Shown one piece after another: positions 1-6,267 of a DNA stretch of 12,156 nt. Within the stretch, counting starts at the first letter, position 1. Each line of letters starts with the position of its first letter. The notes beneath the pieces are model-generated. The model saw only the letters and a list, made by a program, of their open reading frames with translations. It made no database searches and was not told the origin of the DNA. The DNA is from Mariprofundaceae bacterium (lineage in GTDB: Bacteria; Pseudomonadota; Zetaproteobacteria; Mariprofundales; Mariprofundaceae), in contig WSZY01000037.1 in the NCBI GenBank assembly GCA_013139875.1, positions 1-12,156 of the forward strand, written 5' to 3'. A program made the position numbers and the translations under genes.

Positions 1-1
1 C

Positions 2-112
2 CTGTGGTCTTATGAGTTGCTGATTGGCATCTCCCAGGGGCTCTGGATTGTTGGGTTCCTGATATTTATCGTTGCCTATGCACCGATTCTGATCGGGCCT
101 AAAAACAACTGA
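2..112 (+). CDS. C-terminal end of a membrane protein, probably NnrS family (partial)
   Basis: Only the last 36 codons are present, read in the frame that ends at the TGA at 110-112. The visible peptide has one strongly hydrophobic helix containing GLWIVGFLIFIVAYAPILIG, followed by a short polar tail (PKNN). A final membrane helix with W..GF..F...Y.PIL.GP and then the stop is how NnrS-type heme- and copper-containing membrane proteins usually end (typically Y.PIL..PR.DG). NnrS proteins are polytopic inner-membrane proteins linked to nitric-oxide stress. The assignment rests on this short tail alone; another polytopic membrane protein is possible. The gene converges with the minus-strand phosphodiesterase, with 75 bp between the two stop codons. 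That gap holds only a 5-bp palindrome (121-133) with no T-run. Confidence 0.55.
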   Translation: MWSYELLIGISQGLWIVGFLIFIVAYAPILIGPKNN

Positions 113-187
113 TCATTGTAACAGGCGGCCTGTCTCAGACGTTTGGCTCAATAGCTGATGCCGAGTGTGGTCAGCAGAGTGTCGAAG

Positions 188-907
188 TCAGCCGCTGTCA
201 TGTGATATCTCAAGCTTATCCACCATTTTCGAGAAGTGATTGGTCTCGATCATGTCTGCCCCTGCGTCCATCATCTGCCTCGCCGTTTTCCCGCTGTTGA
301 TGGTGTAGAGGCCGACCTTCACATCTCTGCTGTGCCACTGATCGATCATGGCTGCTTCAGAGTAGGGCATGAAGACGTAATCAAGCGGCAAGTCTGCCTG
401 CTCATTGCCTTCGGCTACCCAGCCGACAGGGCAGCTCAAACGGTCACGGCAGGCATCGAGGATGTTGCCCGACTCACTGATCAGAACGATATGCGAAAGA
501 ACCGCTTCGGGAATCAGTGCGGCAAGGCGGGCAGCAATGTCACCGTCATCGAGCCGTTTGCGGATATCCGGTTTGATCTCAATAAAGAGGGTGAGTTGCG
601 GCTTCTCTTTCAGCCATATTAACAGTTTCTGGAGTGTGAGGAGTGTGAAGTAGGGGTAGCAGAGCTCTTCCAGATCAATGAGGTCCAGTAGCGATACATG
701 CAGCGCCAGATCACACAGGCGTTTGAGTGAATCATCGTGGATCACTACCGGCACCAGATCACGGGTGAACTGGATGTCACACTCGGCAAGCGTGGCTCCT
801 GATTTGACAGCAAACCTGAAGGCACCCAGCGTGTTCTCAACGCCGCCCTCCCGGTCGCCACGGTGAGCCACCAGCCATTCTCTGGGATCATCAGAAAACT
901 TTTCCAT
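188..907 (-). CDS. Glycerophosphodiester phosphodiesterase (GDPD family, UgpQ/GlpQ-like, cytoplasmic)
   Basis: Hydrolyses glycerophosphodiesters from phospholipid turnover to glycerol-3-phosphate and an alcohol. From the ATG at 907 the product has 239 residues, close to E. coli UgpQ (247), and reaches the catalytic WLVAHRGD motif ten residues in. The frame is open further up to an ATG at 994, giving 268 residues. The extra 29 residues look unlike the family, so I prefer 907, although neither start has a well-placed ribosome site. In 268-residue numbering the visible hallmarks are His44-Arg45, ENT (53-55), Glu71 and Asp73 of the metal-site ECD, His86 of the HDD motif, and Glu139/Lys141 of the EIK motif. 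The C-terminus has the usual end-of-barrel pattern, with GLYTIN and GADMIETN. No signal peptide or membrane helix is seen, so the enzyme should be cytoplasmic. It is divergent from the downstream SPOUT gene; the region from 908 to 1042 shows no convincing promoter. Confidence 0.88.
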   Translation of the reverse strand: MEKFSDDPREWLVAHRGDREGGVENTLGAFRFAVKSGATLAECDIQFTRDLVPVVIHDDSLKRLCDLALHVSLLDLIDLEELCYPYFTLLTLQKLLIWLKEKPQLTLFIEIKPDIRKRLDDGDIAARLAALIPEAVLSHIVLISESGNILDACRDRLSCPVGWVAEGNEQADLPLDYVFMPYSEAAMIDQWHSRDVKVGLYTINSGKTARQMMDAGADMIETNHFSKMVDKLEISHDSG

Positions 908-1042
908 CCTGTTCTGATTGTGGCTCAATAACCCTCTATCGTAAAGGCAGGTGGACTGTTTAAGAAGCTGAACAGGCGCGTCCGTGCTCCGCATGTTCCT
1001 TAGGCCCTGTCCATCATTCCGTCAGGAATATAGATTGCCGCC

Positions 1043-1600
1043 ATGTCTGCTGCTGCTTCCAAAGCCTCGTTCGCCGTTGCCCTTGTCCACTATCCGATAC
1101 TGAACCGGAAGGGTGAGCGTTCCACGACGGCAGTCACCTCGATTGATATCCACGATTTTGTCAGAACATGCGCCATGTACGATGTCGGACCGGTCTATAT
1201 GGTGCACCCGGCAGAGGCAATGCATGCATTGCTGAAGGAGATCGCCGGCTACTGGCTGCAGGGTAGTGGCAGGGAGCGTAATCCGGGCAGGGGTGAGTCG
1301 ATCAAATCACTGAAGCTGGCCAAAAGCCTGGAGGAGGTGCTTGAGGAGGAGGATTACACGCTCTGGTATACCTCTGCCACACCACCGGAAGATGAGCTGA
1401 TGAATATTGCTAACCTGCCGGAAATAGAAGGAAAACACCTGATTGTATTTGGTACGGGATCAGGCCTTGATTACGCTGCAATGCCGAAGCCAAATGGATG
1501 GTTGTCACCGATTGAAGGGATCGGTATGGTTCGCCACCTTTCTGTAAGGGCAGCTCTGGCTATTTACTTAGATAGGCTTACACAGAAGCGAATCCCGTAG
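1043..1600 (+). CDS. SPOUT-fold RNA methyltransferase, PF09936 type (TrmD-C-terminal-like, rplS-linked)
   Basis: A 185-residue protein of the SAM-dependent RNA methyltransferase family that resembles the knotted domain of TrmD and was first seen as a stand-alone protein in Thermotoga and Deltaproteobacteria. Its RNA target is not established to my knowledge. Family features visible in order: ALVHYPILN (13-21), TTAVTSIDIHD (28-38), the shift pattern YDVGPVYMVHP (46-56), SLEEVLEEE, VFGTGSGL (135-142), the SAM-loop-like LSPIEGIG (154-161), and RHLSVRAALAIYLDRL (164-179), which forms the knot helix. Members usually have FGTGWGL; here the tryptophan is serine. The ATG at 1043 leaves 12 residues before the conserved core; an AGGA at 1024-1027 is rather far upstream (15 bp). 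It is followed 54 bp later by rplS, a pairing common in genomes where the order is trmD, this gene, rplS. Here trmD is not upstream; a divergent phosphodiesterase is. Confidence 0.85.
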   Translation: MSAAASKASFAVALVHYPILNRKGERSTTAVTSIDIHDFVRTCAMYDVGPVYMVHPAEAMHALLKEIAGYWLQGSGRERNPGRGESIKSLKLAKSLEEVLEEEDYTLWYTSATPPEDELMNIANLPEIEGKHLIVFGTGSGLDYAAMPKPNGWLSPIEGIGMVRHLSVRAALAIYLDRLTQKRIP

Positions 1601-1654
1601 CGGGTTCACGCCTGAATCACAGGTGACAGAAAGCGAGTTAAATGGAGGCATGAA

Positions 1655-2026
1655 ATGCGTGCTTTGGATGATGTAACAAAAGATCAGATTCGTGATGATA
1701 TCCCACTGTTCCGTGAAGGCGACACAGTGAAGGTAAACGTCCGTGTTGTTGAGTATAAAGAGCTGAAGGGCGGCAAGGTAGATACCCGTGAGCGTCTGCA
1801 GGCTTATGAAGGCGTTGTGATCGCTCGCCATAACAGAGGCATTTCCAGCAGCTTCACAGTTCGTAAAATTTCCAACGGTGTTGGTGTTGAGCGTATTTTC
1901 CCACTGCATTCACCACTGCTGGAGAGCATCAATGTGACCCGTCGCGGCCAGGTTCGCCGTGCGAAGCTTTACTACCTGCGTAACCTGTCAGGTAAAGCTG
2001 CACGTATTAGCGAGCGTCGTTACTAA
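1655..2026 (+). CDS. rplS: Large ribosomal subunit protein bL19
   Basis: Ribosomal protein L19, located at the 30S-50S interface of the ribosome. The 123-residue product has the full family pattern: an N-terminal helix, [15 protein letters not shown] (17-31), [18 protein letters not shown] (46-63), [20 protein letters not shown] (66-85), and the basic tail [19 protein letters not shown]. It is a few residues longer than the typical 115. A strong ribosome site GGAGG (1644-1648) lies 6 bp before the ATG. It probably shares a transcript with the SPOUT methyltransferase upstream and ends at the hairpin at 2084-2112. Confidence in identity is very high. Confidence 0.98.
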   Translation: MRALDDVTKDQIRDDIPLFREGDTVKVNVRVVEYKELKGGKVDTRERLQAYEGVVIARHNRGISSSFTVRKISNGVGVERIFPLHSPLLESINVTRRGQVRRAKLYYLRNLSGKAARISERRY

Positions 2027-2083
2027 AATCGGCCCTGCCTTGCTGACAAAAAGAGAGGCAAAAAACAGTATAGTATTTCATAT

Positions 2084-2112
2084 AAAAGAGGCCCATCATG
2101 GGCCTCTTTTTG
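2084..2112 (+). terminator. Strong rho-independent terminator after rplS
   Basis: An 11-bp perfect stem, AAAAGAGGCCC (2084-2094) with GGGCCTCTTTT (2100-2110), encloses a five-base loop ATCAT and runs directly into T's (2107-2111). The A-rich 5' side also gives a reverse-strand T-tract, but no minus-strand gene ends here. It separates the SPOUT-rplS unit from glyA, so glyA needs its own promoter in the 46 bp that follow; I could not identify one with confidence. Confidence 0.92.
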
Positions 2113-2158
2113 TATCACGAAACTGATATCACAAACTTCTAGAGGGAGATAGAGAATC

Positions 2159-3418
2159 ATGTCCGACCGTTCCGATTTCTTTCAGGCCGACCTGAACGAC
2201 GAGATTGTTGTTAATGCCATCAGGGATGAGCTGGGCCGTCAGCAGCATACGCTGGAGCTGATTGCCAGCGAGAACATTGTCTCAAAGGCAGTGATGCAGG
2301 CACAGGGTTCGGTGATGACCAATAAATATGCGGAAGGTTATCCGGGCCGCCGTTACTACGGTGGTTGTGAGTATGTCGACAAGGTTGAGGCGCTGGCACA
2401 GGAGCGTGCCAGAGAGATCTTCGGTGTAAAGCATGCCAATGTACAGCCGCACTCCGGTTCCCAGGCCAATATGGCAGTCTACATGGCCGTGCTTCAACCG
2501 GGTGACACCATCATGGGTATGGACCTCTCTCACGGCGGACACCTGACCCACGGTTCCCCGGTAAACTTTTCCGGTCGCCTCTACAATGTAGTTGCCTACG
2601 GTGTGCGTGAATCAGATGAGCGTATTGACTACGATGAGATGCAGGCTCTGGCCGAAGAGCACAAGCCGAAGATGATCATCGGTGGCGCATCCGCCTATGA
2701 ACGTGAGATTGATTTTGCCCGTATGCGTCAGATCGCCGACTCCGTTGGTGCCATTCTCTTTGTTGATATGGCTCACTATGCAGGCTTGATTGCAGCAGGT
2801 GTCTATCCATCACCGGTAGGGCATGCCCATGTTATCACCACGACTACGCATAAAACTTTGCGCGGCCCGCGTGGTGGCATGATTCTGACCGACGATGATG
2901 AGCTGGCGAAGAAGGTCAACTCCCGTATTTTCCCCGGTATTCAGGGTGGTCCGCTGATGCATGTGATTGCAGCCAAAGCGGTCGCCTTCGGCGAGACACT
3001 GGGTGAACAGTTCCAGACAGATCAGAAGCAGGTGATTGCCAACGCCCGCAGACTGGCCAAAACCCTGACCGTGGGTGGCCTGCGTGTGGTTTCAGGTGGT
3101 ACCGACTGTCACATGTTCCGTGTCGATGTGCGCCCGCAGGGGATCACCGGCAAAGTGGCCGAGGAGGCGCTTGAGGCGGCCGGCATTACCACCAATAAAA
3201 ATACTATTCCATTTGATCCGGAGTCGCCGTTTGTAACCTCCGGCATCCGTGTCGGCACATCGGTGATTACCGCACGCGGCATGAAAGAGGACGAGGCCGG
3301 CCTGATCGGTGCGATGATCCTGAAGGTGCTGGCCTCTCCTGAGGATGCGGCTGTTCATGCGGAAGTGTTCAACGAAGTCAAAGCACTGACTGATCAATTC
3401 CCGATTTACGAGGAATAA
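2159..3418 (+). CDS. glyA: Serine hydroxymethyltransferase
   Basis: PLP enzyme that interconverts serine and glycine while loading the one-carbon unit onto tetrahydrofolate; cytoplasmic. The 419-residue length matches E. coli GlyA (417). Visible hallmarks are LELIASENI near residue 35, [15 protein letters not shown], the PLP-phosphate loop [17 protein letters not shown], and [13 protein letters not shown], in which Lys232 (codon 2852-2854) forms the Schiff base. The C-terminal domain has [12 protein letters not shown] and SGIRVGT. AGGGAG (2143-2148) lies 10 bp upstream of the ATG. The TAA at 3416-3418 is only 6 bp before nrdR, a common glyA-nrdR pairing, so the two are presumably co-transcribed. 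Confidence 0.98.
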   Translation: MSDRSDFFQADLNDEIVVNAIRDELGRQQHTLELIASENIVSKAVMQAQGSVMTNKYAEGYPGRRYYGGCEYVDKVEALAQERAREIFGVKHANVQPHSGSQANMAVYMAVLQPGDTIMGMDLSHGGHLTHGSPVNFSGRLYNVVAYGVRESDERIDYDEMQALAEEHKPKMIIGGASAYEREIDFARMRQIADSVGAILFVDMAHYAGLIAAGVYPSPVGHAHVITTTTHKTLRGPRGGMILTDDDELAKKVNSRIFPGIQGGPLMHVIAAKAVAFGETLGEQFQTDQKQVIANARRLAKTLTVGGLRVVSGGTDCHMFRVDVRPQGITGKVAEEALEAAGITTNKNTIPFDPESPFVTSGIRVGTSVITARGMKEDEAGLIGAMILKVLASPEDAAVHAEVFNEVKALTDQFPIYEE

Positions 3419-3424
3419 TAAGCT

Positions 3425-3880
3425 TTGCACTGCCCATTTTGCGCCAATGATGATACCCGTGTGATTGATTCGCGCGTGGTTGAAGATGGTGCTTCGGTTC
3501 GCCGCCGGCGTGAGTGTGAAGTGTGTGGCAAACGTTATTCCACCTATGAGCGGGCAGAGTTGCGCTTGCCGATGGTGGTCAAAAAGGATGGCACACGTCA
3601 GGCGTTCAATATTGAAAAGATTCGCAGCGGCTTGCAGAAGGCGCTGGAAAAACGGCCTGTATCGGCTGATAGCCTTGAACAGGCAGTGAATAGTATTCTG
3701 CGCCTGGTACAGGAGCTGGGTGAATCGGAAATCCCGGCTGAGACTGTTGGTGAGTTCGTCATGCAGCAGTTACAGGGTCTGGATGGCGTTGCCTACGTCC
3801 GCTTTGCATCGGTCTATCGTGAATTCAAGGATGTGGATGATTTTCTTGCCGCGGTAAAAAACGCCATGGCAGATAAGTGA
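3425..3880 (+). CDS. nrdR: Transcriptional repressor NrdR of ribonucleotide reductase genes (TTG start)
   Basis: Zinc- and nucleotide-binding repressor that senses ATP/dATP and represses ribonucleotide reductase genes through NrdR boxes. The 151-residue product (E. coli 149) begins with the zinc ribbon: MHCPFC (Cys3, Cys6), then the basic stretch [16 protein letters not shown] with Cys31 and Cys34. The ATP-cone domain follows from about residue 49 to 139, with [18 protein letters not shown] and [20 protein letters not shown]. The start codon is TTG at 3425: it is the codon directly before the invariant HCPFC, and no ATG fits. Its ribosome site GAGGA (3410-3414) lies inside the last two glyA codons, which implies translational coupling; TTG should keep expression low. 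I did not find an NrdR box in this window. Confidence 0.96.
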   Translation: MHCPFCANDDTRVIDSRVVEDGASVRRRRECEVCGKRYSTYERAELRLPMVVKKDGTRQAFNIEKIRSGLQKALEKRPVSADSLEQAVNSILRLVQELGESEIPAETVGEFVMQQLQGLDGVAYVRFASVYREFKDVDDFLAAVKNAMADK

Positions 3881-3891
3881 TTGTTTGATCC

Positions 3892-3920
3892 GAACAGGCA
3901 GCTCCATGTGCCTGTTCTTT
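3892..3920 (+). terminator. Probable rho-independent terminator after nrdR
   Basis: A 9-bp perfect stem, GAACAGGCA (3892-3900) with TGCCTGTTC (3909-3917), has an 8-base loop and is followed by only three T's before a G. It lies 12 bp after the nrdR stop. The short T-tract makes termination probably incomplete, so some transcription may continue into the leuB leader. Confidence 0.65.
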
Positions 3921-3941
3921 GACGAGCTGCTAAAAGCGTAG
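3906..3941 (+). CDS. Possible 11-codon leader peptide with three Leu codons (speculative)
   Basis: A tiny reading frame encodes MCLFFDELLKA and stops at TAG 3939-3941. Three of 11 codons are leucine (CTG, CTG, CTA), two of them adjacent, and the stop lies 13 bp before the first hairpin of the leuB leader. Leucine-gene attenuators in enterobacteria use leader peptides with runs of Leu codons, so the position is suggestive. Against it: there is no good ribosome site, the frame starts inside the loop of the nrdR terminator hairpin, and a reading frame this short is expected by chance. Recorded as a candidate only. Confidence 0.12.
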   Translation: MCLFFDELLKA

Positions 3942-3954
3942 TTTTACCAGTTCT

Positions 3955-4015
3955 CTCTAAATCAGTTGTAGACTGGTTTAGAGCAACCCATCCCCGGGTT
4001 GCAACGGTGCTCTAA
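3955..4015 (+). promoter_or_regulatory. leuB leader: two mutually exclusive stem-loops
   Basis: Stem A pairs CTCTAAATCAG (3955-3965) with CTGGTTTAGAG (3973-3983), 11 bp with one G-U pair and a 7-base loop. Stem B pairs TTAGAGCA (3978-3985) with TGCTCTAA (4008-4015), 8 bp perfect, and encloses an inner stem AACCC/GGGTT (3985-3989 with 3996-4000). An alternative 7-bp inner stem is GCAACCC/GGGTTGC (3983-3989 with 3996-4002). The TTAGAG at 3978-3983 is needed by both A and B, so only one can form. This is the geometry of an attenuator or RNA switch, but stem B is not followed by a T-run, so a classical terminator is not evident. The same symmetry could act as DNA operator sites instead. Confidence 0.4.
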
Positions 4016-4049
4016 TGATATGCATGCACCATTTGGAAGAAGATAGAAT

Positions 4050-4091
4050 TTGGCCCATGGATGGGCCAACAAAATCAGAGGCTGATTTTGT
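4050..4091 (+). promoter_or_regulatory. leuB leader: two tandem hairpins just before the ribosome site
   Basis: Stem C pairs TTGGCCC (4050-4056) with GGGCCAA (4063-4069) around ATGGAT. Stem D pairs ACAAAATCAG (4069-4078) with CTGATTTTGT (4082-4091), 10 bp perfect with a 3-base loop. They share only base 4069 and could stack end to end. The leuB ribosome site GGAG (4104-4107) comes 12 bases later. Stem D carries TTTT in its own 3' arm but is not followed by a T-run, and its GC core is weak, so I do not call it a terminator. A role in transcript stability or in folding near the ribosome site is possible. Confidence 0.4.
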
Positions 4092-4113
4092 ATCAAATAA
4101 ATTGGAGTTTGTT

Positions 4114-5196
4114 GTGTCATTAAAGATTGCAGTGTTACCGGGTGATGGCATTGGCCCTGAGATTATCCGTGAGGCATTGAAGGTTATGGATGTGCTGAAT
4201 GACCACTTCGGTCTGAATGCTGAATGGCAGGAAGCGGGTATTGGTGGCGCAGGCTATGAAGAGTCCGGCGATCCTTATCCGGAAGCAACTCAAAAGCTGG
4301 CACATACCAGTGCTGCCGTGCTGCTCGGAGCTGTCGGCGGGCCACAATGGGAGCAGCTGGATAAGCCGCTTCGCCCGGAAGCCGGCCTGCTGCGTATTCG
4401 TGAAGACCTGGGTCTGTTTGCCAATTATCGTCCAACCAGAGTGCATCGTCAGTTGCTCGAAGCATCCACGCTTAAGCCGGAAGTGATCGATGGTGTTGAT
4501 ATTATGGTTGTGCGTGAGTTGGTCTCCGGCATCTATTTTGGTCAGCCCAGAGGTATTGAGATGCGGGATGGCGAGCGCTACGGATTTAATACGATGGGTT
4601 ACCGCGAGAGCGAGATTCGACGCATTGCCCGCAAAGCATTTGAAGCAGCACGACTGCGCAGTAACCGTGTCTGCAGTGTTGAGAAGGCCAACGTACTGGA
4701 TGTGTCTGAATTATGGCGCACTGTTGTCACTGAGCTGCACGAATCCGAGTTTGGGGATGTCGAGCTTTCACATATGTATGTAGATAACGCAGCCATGCAG
4801 CTGATCCGGAACCCCAAACAGTTCGATGTGATTGTCACAGGCAATCTGTTTGGCGATATCCTCTCTGATGAAGCGTCGATGTTGACCGGGTCAATCGGTA
4901 TGCTGCCATCGGCCTCTGTTGGTGAAGAGTTTGCGATGTATGAGCCAATTCATGGCTCGGCACCTGATATTGCCGGTGAAAACAGAGCTAATCCACTGGC
5001 GACCATTCTTTCGGTATCCATGATGCTGCGTTATTCACTGGATCGTGTTGATCTGGCTGAAAAAGTGGAGCAGGCGGTAGAAAAGGCACTGGATGATGGT
5101 GTCCGCACGGCGGATCTTGCAGCTGCCGGCGAAGCATCAGTTTCATGTTCCGGCATGGGTGATGCGGTTTGTGAACGTTTGACGGGGCTTGCGTAA
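4114..5196 (+). CDS. leuB: 3-isopropylmalate dehydrogenase (GTG start)
   Basis: NAD-dependent oxidative decarboxylation of 3-isopropylmalate in leucine synthesis; cytoplasmic dimer. I place the start at GTG 4114 (GTG-TCA-TTA-AAG), which gives [16 protein letters not shown] at the N-terminus and 360 residues, normal for the family. GGAG (4104-4107) is 6 bp upstream. The frame is open back to an ATG at 4015, but that 33-codon extension has no family resemblance and lies within the hairpin-rich leader. Motifs: PGDGIGPEI (9-17), [15 protein letters not shown] (from 133), [17 protein letters not shown], and [13 protein letters not shown] (276-288). The substrate-loop segment reads RELVSG where most family members have RELTGG. 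leuC and leuD are not adjacent. It overlaps asd by one base, so the two are translated together. Confidence 0.96.
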   Translation: MSLKIAVLPGDGIGPEIIREALKVMDVLNDHFGLNAEWQEAGIGGAGYEESGDPYPEATQKLAHTSAAVLLGAVGGPQWEQLDKPLRPEAGLLRIREDLGLFANYRPTRVHRQLLEASTLKPEVIDGVDIMVVRELVSGIYFGQPRGIEMRDGERYGFNTMGYRESEIRRIARKAFEAARLRSNRVCSVEKANVLDVSELWRTVVTELHESEFGDVELSHMYVDNAAMQLIRNPKQFDVIVTGNLFGDILSDEASMLTGSIGMLPSASVGEEFAMYEPIHGSAPDIAGENRANPLATILSVSMMLRYSLDRVDLAEKVEQAVEKALDDGVRTADLAAAGEASVSCSGMGDAVCERLTGLA

Positions 5197-6227
5197 TGGA
5201 ATCATTTCTACCCAAAAAAGATGGTTATACCGTAGTAGTTGTTGGAGCAACAGGTGCAGTTGGAGCGACCATGCTCGAAATTCTGGCTGAACGTGATTTC
5301 CCGATATCCGAACTGGTTGTTGTGGCATCCAGCCGCAGCGCTGGTTCCACAGTTGAATTTAAGGGCAGGGACTACGTCGTTCAGGATCTGGAGACATTTG
5401 ATCCTGCCGGGAGCGATATCGCACTCTTTTCCGCCGGAGGTTCTACTTCCATGGAGCATGCGCCGCGTTTTGCCGAGGCGGGTTGCTATGTGGTGGACAA
5501 CTCCAGTGCCTGGCGTATGGATGAATCGGTTGCGCTGGTGGTTCCGGAGGTTAATCCGCATGCGCTGGAGATGGCGCGTGAGAACAGAATTATCGCCAAC
5601 CCCAACTGCTCAACCATCCAGTTGGTGGTGGCGCTCAAGCCCCTGCATGATGCCGTACCGATTGAACGTGTGGTGGTCTCTACCTACCAGGCGGTGAGTG
5701 GTGCCGGTGGCAAAGCGATAGAAGAGCTGGCTGAACAGACCCGGAACCTGCTTGCCGGCAAGGAAGCGGAAGCAAATGTTCTCCCCGCCAGAATTGCCTT
5801 TAATGTGATCCCTCACATTGATGTTTTCCTTGAGGATGGCTACACCAGGGAAGAGCGCAAGATGATTGAGGAGACCGGAAAGATCATGGATGCTGATATT
5901 GCCGTGACTGCGACCACTGTTCGTGTGCCGGTCTTTTACGGCCACTCCGAGGCGGTTAATGTTACCTTTTCCGGCCCCATGGATGCCGACCGGGCCAGAG
6001 AGATACTGGCTGATGCTGAGGGTGTTTGTGTGGTAGATGATCCGAAAGGTGAGGATTATCCGATGCCATCCATGGCTGCAGGCACTGATCCGGTCTGGGT
6101 TGGTCGAATTCGAAATGACTATTCTTCCTTCAATTCCTTGCACTTGTGGGTTGTTGCTGATAATGTACGTAAAGGTGCGGCTCTAAATGCTGTACAAATA
6201 GCGGAAATTCTGATTCGACAGCCCTAG
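5196..6227 (+). CDS. asd: Aspartate-semialdehyde dehydrogenase
   Basis: Reduces aspartyl-phosphate to aspartate-semialdehyde with NADPH, the branch step to lysine, diaminopimelate, threonine and methionine. The 343-residue product has the nucleotide loop VGATGAVG (16-23), ASSRSAG, the phosphate-binding SAGGSTS, and FAEAGCYVVDNSSAWRMD. The active-site cysteine is Cys138 in NPNCST, followed by STYQAVSGAG. His250 in VFYGHSEAVNV is the expected acid/base residue. It belongs to the shorter Asd subfamily (VGATGAVG type) rather than the E. coli type with VGWRGMVG. The ATG at 5196 shares its A with the leuB stop (TAATG), and GGGG (5184-5187) is the only plausible ribosome site, so coupling with leuB is expected. 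Confidence 0.97.
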   Translation: MESFLPKKDGYTVVVVGATGAVGATMLEILAERDFPISELVVVASSRSAGSTVEFKGRDYVVQDLETFDPAGSDIALFSAGGSTSMEHAPRFAEAGCYVVDNSSAWRMDESVALVVPEVNPHALEMARENRIIANPNCSTIQLVVALKPLHDAVPIERVVVSTYQAVSGAGGKAIEELAEQTRNLLAGKEAEANVLPARIAFNVIPHIDVFLEDGYTREERKMIEETGKIMDADIAVTATTVRVPVFYGHSEAVNVTFSGPMDADRAREILADAEGVCVVDDPKGEDYPMPSMAAGTDPVWVGRIRNDYSSFNSLHLWVVADNVRKGAALNAVQIAEILIRQP

Positions 6228-6249
6228 GTTTGTTGGGCCTTGGGTTTTT
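6222..6249 (+). terminator. Weak rho-independent terminator or attenuator between asd and fimV
   Basis: CCCTAGG (6222-6228) can pair with CCTTGGG (6238-6244), six of seven positions with one T-T mismatch, around a 9-base loop and directly followed by five T's (6245-6249). The 5' arm includes the asd stop codon. The short, mismatched stem suggests partial termination, lowering rather than blocking read-through into fimV, whose start is 19 bp downstream. Confidence 0.4.
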
Positions 6250-6267
6250 CGATCACAGGAGGGTGGC

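Noticed and set aside
121..133. Small palindrome ACAGG-CGG-CCTGT between the two convergent genes
   Set aside because: Five-bp stem with no T-run on either side; not enough for a terminator call.
1006..1034. Possible promoter for the SPOUT gene using TATAGA at 1029-1034
   Set aside because: No acceptable -35 at 17 bp, and the start site would fall almost on the start codon.
1568..1909. 113-codon minus-strand open frame across the SPOUT gene end and rplS
   Set aside because: Antisense to the highly conserved rplS; no family pattern.
3919..3947. Possible sigma70 promoter (TTGACG with TTTTAC) for leuB
   Set aside because: The -35 match is good but no hexamer resembling TATAAT lies 16-18 bp downstream; not supportable as a feature.
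3955..4113. T-box or known amino-acid riboswitch in the leuB leader
   Set aside because: The conserved T-box sequence (AGGGUGGNACCGCG type) and other riboswitch cores I can recall are absent.
5610..6143. 177-codon minus-strand open frame opposite asd
   Set aside because: Lies wholly within asd, which has all its catalytic motifs; the antisense product has no recognisable domain and no ribosome site.
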